From JANQQJ01 sp046290575 (GTDB lineage Bacteria > Pseudomonadota > Alphaproteobacteria > SMXS01): DNA of 64,000 nucleotides. The stretch lies in assembly GCA_046290575.1 (NCBI GenBank), contig JBKAGX010000001.1:558001-622000 (forward strand). The letters are read 5' to 3'. Each line of letters begins with the position of its first letter. Within the stretch, counting starts at the first letter, position 1. Below are positions 60,457 to 64,000 of the stretch, piece by piece. The notes beneath the pieces were generated by a model. The model was not told where the DNA came from. It worked only from the letters and a program-made list of their open reading frames with translations, and ran no database searches. The position numbers and the translations under genes are program-made.

Positions 60457-61158
60457 TCACACTTCAAGCCACTCCTTCAATAACTGGGTTACCTGTTCCG
60501 GTTGCTCCAGCGGAGCCAGATGGCCGCAATTCTCGATGACTTCCAAGCGTGCGCCCGGGACGCCGTCGGCGATGGTCCGGGCATCATTGACAGAGGTGAT
60601 GCGATCCTGCCGCCCCAGCGCCACCAGCGTCGGGCAGTTTATGCTCTTAAGGTCGGGCCGGCTGTCTTGTCGGGCCATGATGGCGGCCTGCTGGCGCAGA
60701 AACGCGTCAGGCCCGGTTTCGGCGGCCATCTGCCGGGCGATTGAAAGCAGCAATGTGTCATTCTGACGGTTCGGGTGCAGCAGGATAGGAATCCGGTCTT
60801 CGACGACCTGGTCGAATTGTCCCGCATGGACCAAATCCGCGTAGCGCTGCCGGCGTTTCGTCTGTGCCGCGCTATCCGCACTGGCCAGTGTATCGAACAG
60901 CGCGAGCCGGTCGACCCTGTTCGGCGCCTGCCGCATGATCTCGAAAGCGATGAAACCACCCATGCCATGCGCCGCGAGGGCGAAACTGGCTGGCGCATCG
61001 TTCAGGATCGAGGTTGCCAGGCTTGTCATGGAATCGTGGCGGGTATGATCTGCGGTCCGGCATTCCACGCCAGGGCGCAGAGCGTCGATTTGTGCTTGCC
61101 AGACCCTTGCGGTGCAGAGCTGGCTGGCAATCAGAAGCAGAGGCGTCTGTCGCTGCAT
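60457..61158 (-). CDS. Alpha/beta hydrolase-fold protein with Ser-to-Gly nucleophile change
   Basis: A 233-residue alpha/beta-hydrolase fold. The nucleophile elbow reads AAHGMGGFIAFE, where active members have GHSMGG; the Ser is Gly (codon GGC, one base from AGC). The acid (ALGRQDRITS) and His (NCGHLAPLEQPE) are kept. It may be inactive, or use a nucleophile-free mechanism. The ATG at 61158 is used. TTAG-N4-CTA sites lie 12 and 56 bases upstream. It is divergent from the MarR gene, with which it shares the promoter region. Confidence 0.88.
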   Translation of the reverse strand: MQRQTPLLLIASQLCTARVWQAQIDALRPGVECRTADHTRHDSMTSLATSILNDAPASFALAAHGMGGFIAFEIMRQAPNRVDRLALFDTLASADSAAQTKRRQRYADLVHAGQFDQVVEDRIPILLHPNRQNDTLLLSIARQMAAETGPDAFLRQQAAIMARQDSRPDLKSINCPTLVALGRQDRITSVNDARTIADGVPGARLEVIENCGHLAPLEQPEQVTQLLKEWLEV

Positions 61159-61169
61159 GAGGTTTATTC

Positions 61170-61183
61170 CTTAGTCTTCTATG
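61170..61183. promoter_or_regulatory. TTAG-N4-CTA motif, site 4 (hydrolase)
   Basis: CTTAG-TCTT-CTATG, followed by CAAAT, lies directly upstream of the hydrolase start and overlaps its AAGGA ribosome site. Its flank CTATGCAAAT matches site 1 at 48016. Confidence 0.65.
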
Positions 61184-61213
61184 CAAATCATGATCCTATT
61201 GATCTAGACTATG

Positions 61214-61227
61214 CTTAGGAACCTATA
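61214..61227. promoter_or_regulatory. TTAG-N4-CTA motif, site 5 (marR promoter)
   Basis: CTTAG-GAAC-CTATA, extending to CTATAAG, lies 54 bases upstream of the MarR ATG. It is the expected autoregulatory site. Confidence 0.7.
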
Positions 61228-61281
61228 AGTCCTGAAGCGGGTCTTTCAGGCCTTTAACCCCCAACAAAGGGTGGACCAACC

Positions 61282-61800
61282 ATGACCGCAACTGCGGCTA
61301 AGAAAGCACCGGCAACCGTCGATGCACAGCTCCCTTATGCAGATCCAACGGACAGCATGGGTTATCTGGCGCGAGTCGCCTTTCGCCGATTTGCTCGCGC
61401 ACTGGAACAAAGGACCATGCAGCAGGGCATTTCCAGCGGCCAGTGGCGTTTTCTAAGAGTGTTGTGGCAGGAAGATGGAATCTCCCAACGGGAATTAAGC
61501 CGTAGGGTCGATATGCGTGAGCCCACAACGGTGGTCGCGCTTAAAGGGTTGGAGAAAAAAGGTTTGGTGATCCGCAACCGCGATGATGTGGACCGCCGCA
61601 AGATCAGGGTCTTTTTGACTGATGAAGCGCGGGCCTTACACAATCAACTCATGCCCTATGTGGCAGAGGTCAACGCGTTGGCCAATGCAGGCGTTAGCAA
61701 TAAGGATCTCGAAACGGCTAAACGGGTCCTCTTGACCATGTCGCGAAATCTTTCTCCTGACCTTGCGGGTCGGTCTTCGGACCCGTCTGGATCAGCGTAA
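61282..61800 (+). CDS. MarR family transcriptional regulator
   Basis: A 172-residue winged-helix regulator. The core is QGISSGQWRFLRVLWQEDGISQRELSRRVDM, then REPTTVVALKGLEKKGLVIRNRDDVDRRKIRVFLT (the wing with DxDRR), which is typical MarR. It normally binds short palindromes as a dimer and is released by phenolic ligands. The ATG at 61282 is used. It is divergent from the hydrolase gene, with two TTAG-N4-CTA sites between them, and is upstream of the CMD operon, with a third site. It is the best candidate for the protein that binds all six sites. Confidence 0.93.
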   Translation: MTATAAKKAPATVDAQLPYADPTDSMGYLARVAFRRFARALEQRTMQQGISSGQWRFLRVLWQEDGISQRELSRRVDMREPTTVVALKGLEKKGLVIRNRDDVDRRKIRVFLTDEARALHNQLMPYVAEVNALANAGVSNKDLETAKRVLLTMSRNLSPDLAGRSSDPSGSA

Positions 61801-61823
61801 GCGGCCTGCACTAGTAAATTTTA

Positions 61824-61837
61824 GATAGGTTTCTAAC
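61824..61837. promoter_or_regulatory. TTAG-N4-CTA motif, site 6 (CMD-phosphotransferase-enolase operon)
   Basis: GATAGGTTTCTAAC on the plus strand, read on the minus strand as GTTAG-AAAC-CTATC. It lies 97 bases upstream of the CMD gene at 61935 and just after the marR stop. Confidence 0.65.
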
Positions 61838-61934
61838 CTTTTCCCCTGTTGAATGTTAAACTGGCCCGGCATGGTCAGGCCGGTCATGATCGGCCTGAAT
61901 TATCGGGACGGCTTTATTCAGAAGGGGAACAGAA

Positions 61935-62588
61935 ATGCCGCGACTACGTCAGGTGCCTCGGGCAGAGGCGGGGCCTGAAGCGCTCAAATTCTATGATGCA
62001 TTGTTTGGTGACCGCGATCCGGTGGCAGAGCCGGGTACGGCAACAGGCACGCCCGGCAATTGGTGGACGGTGTTCGCGCTCCGGCCCTACATCTTCAAGC
62101 ATGCGACCGACCATTTCGGTATGTTCGGCATGTTCGCCTCGGAATCGGTCAGCGAACTGGACGGGGTCATCCGGGAGATCGGGATCATGCGCGCCGGCTA
62201 TGCCACCGGCAGCCAGTTTGTGTTTTCACAGCATTGCAAGGCGGCGCGGCGGCACGGCATCCCCGACGAGAAGATTGCCGCCATTCCCCATTGGCAGGCG
62301 AGCGACGTCTGGACGCCGCTGGAGCGGCTCGTGCTGGCCTACACCGATTGCCTTATCCTCGACCGGGGACGCGTGCCCGACGGGTTGTTCGATGCACTGC
62401 ATGAGCAGATGTCGGATGGCGATATTCTGGAACTGACCTACCACATCTGCGGTTACAATCTTCACGCGGTGATGTGCAAGGCGCTGCGGCTTGAGTATGA
62501 CGACGTGCCTGAGCGGATCGGGGAAGTGCCGATGCCCGATGGTGAGGGTGTACAGGATTGGGCGGGCCGCGCCTGGGCCGACGACTAG
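61935..62588 (+). CDS. Carboxymuconolactone decarboxylase family protein
   Basis: A 217-residue CMD/AhpD-like protein. The family core is LDGVIREIGIMRAGYATGSQFVFSQHCKAARRHGI, with Cys and His on the active-site helix (SQHCKAARRHG). The rest, including LTYHICGYNLHAVMCKAL, is conserved in this subfamily. The ATG at 61935 follows GGGGAACAG. It is the first gene of an operon with the phosphotransferase and enolase-like genes. It may be a decarboxylase, isomerase or hydrolase of a ring-cleavage product. Confidence 0.9.
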   Translation: MPRLRQVPRAEAGPEALKFYDALFGDRDPVAEPGTATGTPGNWWTVFALRPYIFKHATDHFGMFGMFASESVSELDGVIREIGIMRAGYATGSQFVFSQHCKAARRHGIPDEKIAAIPHWQASDVWTPLERLVLAYTDCLILDRGRVPDGLFDALHEQMSDGDILELTYHICGYNLHAVMCKALRLEYDDVPERIGEVPMPDGEGVQDWAGRAWADD

Positions 62589-62603
62589 CTGCTGGGGTCA
62601 TCC

Positions 62604-63614
62604 TTGACTGAAGACGACAGGCAGGCGCTCGACGGCGCGCTGGTTTCGATGGGCCTGATTGCCAACGGGGACCGGCCGGTCATTGAACCGCTGGCTGGTG
62701 GCGTCTCGTGCGACGTGTTCCGCGTCGACCTGCCCACCGGCCCCGTTTGCATGAAACGCGCTTTGGCAAAATTAAAGGTCGAAAAGGACTGGTTTGCACC
62801 CGTCGAGCGCAACGCTTTCGAAGTCGCCTGGATGGAGGCGGCGTCGGCCATCGTTCCCGCTGCCGTCCCTGAAGTGGTTGGGCATGATCCGGACGCAGGT
62901 CTGTTTGCCATGACCTATTTGCCGCCCGAAACCCATCCGGTCTGGAAGCATCTGCTGCGCGACGGCCGGATTGATCCGGAAATCGCAGGTCAGCTTGGCG
63001 ACGTCATGGGGCAAATCCATGCAGCAACCGCAGGCAGGAGCGACATTGCAGAACGCTTTGCAGACGCTGCCCCACTGTTTCACGCGTTGCGGATAGAGCC
63101 CTATTTCCTAGCGACCGGGCTGGAACACCCAGATTGCCGGGACCGCGTTGAGGCGCTGGCTGACAGGACTGAAACAACCAGACTTACCCTGGTCCATGGC
63201 GACTTCAGCCCAAAAAATATACTGGCCGGACCCGAAGGTCCGGTGCTGCTCGATGCCGAAACCGGGCACTATGGCGACCCGGCATTTGATCTGGCGTTCT
63301 GCCTCAACCATCTGCTGTTAAAATGTATCTGGCGTCCGCACTGGACGGACCGTTATCTCAACTGCTTCAGCGCGATGAAAGACGCCTATCTGCGCCGCGT
63401 CGACTGGGAGCGCCCAGCGGTTATTGAGGGTCGCATCGCATCGCTGTTGCCGGTGCTGCTGCTGGCCCGTATCGACGGAAAATCACCAGTCGAATACATC
63501 ACGAATGATGCAGAAAAGGACAATGTGCGGATGATTGCCAAACCTCTGATCTTGTCGCCGCCGCGGACGCTCGCGGACCTGGCTGCGCATTGGCGCGAGG
63601 GGCTGCCGCGGTGA
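62604..63614 (+). CDS. Phosphotransferase family protein (APH/choline-kinase fold)
   Basis: A 336-residue APH-type kinase. The Brenner motif is LVHGDFSPKNILAG and the metal motif is VLLDAETGHYGDPAFDLAF (D-x-E, then GDPAFDLA). The N-lobe (PLAGGVSCDVFRVDLPTGPVC) has the Lys/Gly pattern. It would phosphorylate a hydroxyl of a small molecule. The start is TTG at 62604, with GGGG eight bases before. It overlaps the enolase-like gene by four bases (GTGA). An APH kinase joined to an enolase-like protein suggests phosphorylation and dehydration in one pathway. Confidence 0.9.
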   Translation: MTEDDRQALDGALVSMGLIANGDRPVIEPLAGGVSCDVFRVDLPTGPVCMKRALAKLKVEKDWFAPVERNAFEVAWMEAASAIVPAAVPEVVGHDPDAGLFAMTYLPPETHPVWKHLLRDGRIDPEIAGQLGDVMGQIHAATAGRSDIAERFADAAPLFHALRIEPYFLATGLEHPDCRDRVEALADRTETTRLTLVHGDFSPKNILAGPEGPVLLDAETGHYGDPAFDLAFCLNHLLLKCIWRPHWTDRYLNCFSAMKDAYLRRVDWERPAVIEGRIASLLPVLLLARIDGKSPVEYITNDAEKDNVRMIAKPLILSPPRTLADLAAHWREGLPR

Positions 63615-64000
63615 GTGGTCGGGCGATCACGAAAATCATCGGCAGGCGGGTCTGGGATTCGCGCGGGCGGCCCACGGTCGAGGCCGAAGTGCATGTTGAC
63701 GGCGGTGCCCTAGGCCGTGCCATTGCACCGGCGGGTGCCTCGCGGGGGAGCCATGAGGCTGTCGATCTGCGCGATGGCGGAGAGCGCTTCGGCGGCTTGG
63801 ATGTCAGCCGGGCGGTCACGGGGGTCAATGGCGAGATCTGCAGCGCCCTGAACGGCATGGCGGTGGACGATCAGGCCGGCATCGATCAGGCACTGATCGC
63901 GCTTGATGGAGCACCCAATAAGGCGCGCTTGGGCGGAAACGCAACGGTTGCGGTTTCGCTGGCTTGCCTTCATGCGGCAGCTGCCGCAGCAGATCAGCCG
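63611..64000 (+). CDS. Enolase-family protein, N-terminal part (cut by right edge)
   Basis: The frame opens at GTG 63611, overlapping the phosphotransferase stop, and runs 130 codons to the window edge. It begins ITKIIGRRVWDSRGRPTVEAEV, which is the enolase N-terminal domain, and continues APAGASRGSHEAVDLRDGG. In housekeeping enolase this loop is SGASTGxHEAxELRD; here Ser-36-like is Ala and the Thr is Arg, though the Mg-binding Ser of GAS is kept. The later GGNATVAVSLACLHA is intact. It is likely a paralogue, not the glycolytic enzyme, given the operon. The C-terminal active-site barrel is outside the window. Confidence 0.88.
   Translation, partial: MSGRAITKIIGRRVWDSRGRPTVEAEVHVDGGALGRAIAPAGASRGSHEAVDLRDGGERFGGLDVSRAVTGVNGEICSALNGMAVDDQAGIDQALIALDGAPNKARLGGNATVAVSLACLHAAAAAADQP

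Overview
The window is a GC-rich stretch, apparently chromosomal, from an alphaproteobacterium-like organism. Sphingomonads are the closest match by style: TonB-dependent receptors, dispersed 'ttcgacaagctcag' and 'gtcattcccgcg' repeats, and many Rieske oxygenases, P450s, VOC proteins and short-chain dehydrogenases. The taxon is an inference from style; no rRNA, tRNA or other taxonomic marker is present. No CRISPR array, insertion sequence or phage module was found.

Almost the whole window is an accessory catabolic region. The left edge holds the first part of a DNA methyltransferase gene in AT-rich DNA, then an acetyltransferase. From about 1 to 34 kb lie oxidative genes: three Rieske oxygenase alpha subunits, a DUF2855/GMC oxidoreductase pair, a two-gene RND efflux operon, a long Baeyer-Villiger monooxygenase, tandem VOC proteins, SDRs, a serine hydrolase, a P450-ferredoxin-TauD operon, a thiolase-amidohydrolase-PhyH operon, a zinc alcohol dehydrogenase, a TetR gene with three operator copies, and a two-gene P450 operon whose second member has no heme-ligating cysteine. 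From 34 to 48 kb lie a ThuA-like protein, an AT-rich orphan membrane protein, an MFS transporter, an XRE regulator, a TonB receptor with a DUF3604 protein, an SDR, two membrane proteins, an acyl-CoA synthetase and a GFA protein.

From 48 to 64 kb there is a coherent ring-degradation module: CMD protein, OCD-family protein, a bicupin dioxygenase split by an in-frame TGA, a DapA-type aldolase, a two-subunit Rieske oxygenase, a VOC protein, a TetR gene, a TonB receptor, an MFS transporter, a MetE-like protein, an alpha/beta hydrolase, a MarR gene, and a CMD-phosphotransferase-enolase operon cut by the right edge.

The strongest new signal is regulatory. The motif TTAG-N4-CTA occurs six times in the promoters of this last module, including that of the MarR gene. 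An 18-bp palindrome, with a partial second copy beside the TetR gene, marks two of its promoters. Together they suggest a two-regulator system joining uptake (TonB receptor), ring hydroxylation, ring cleavage and downstream steps. A second theme is that four proteins (P450-like, SDR, amidohydrolase, alpha/beta hydrolase) keep their family fold but lack the family's catalytic residues. A third is that repeat elements fill most of the gaps between convergent genes.
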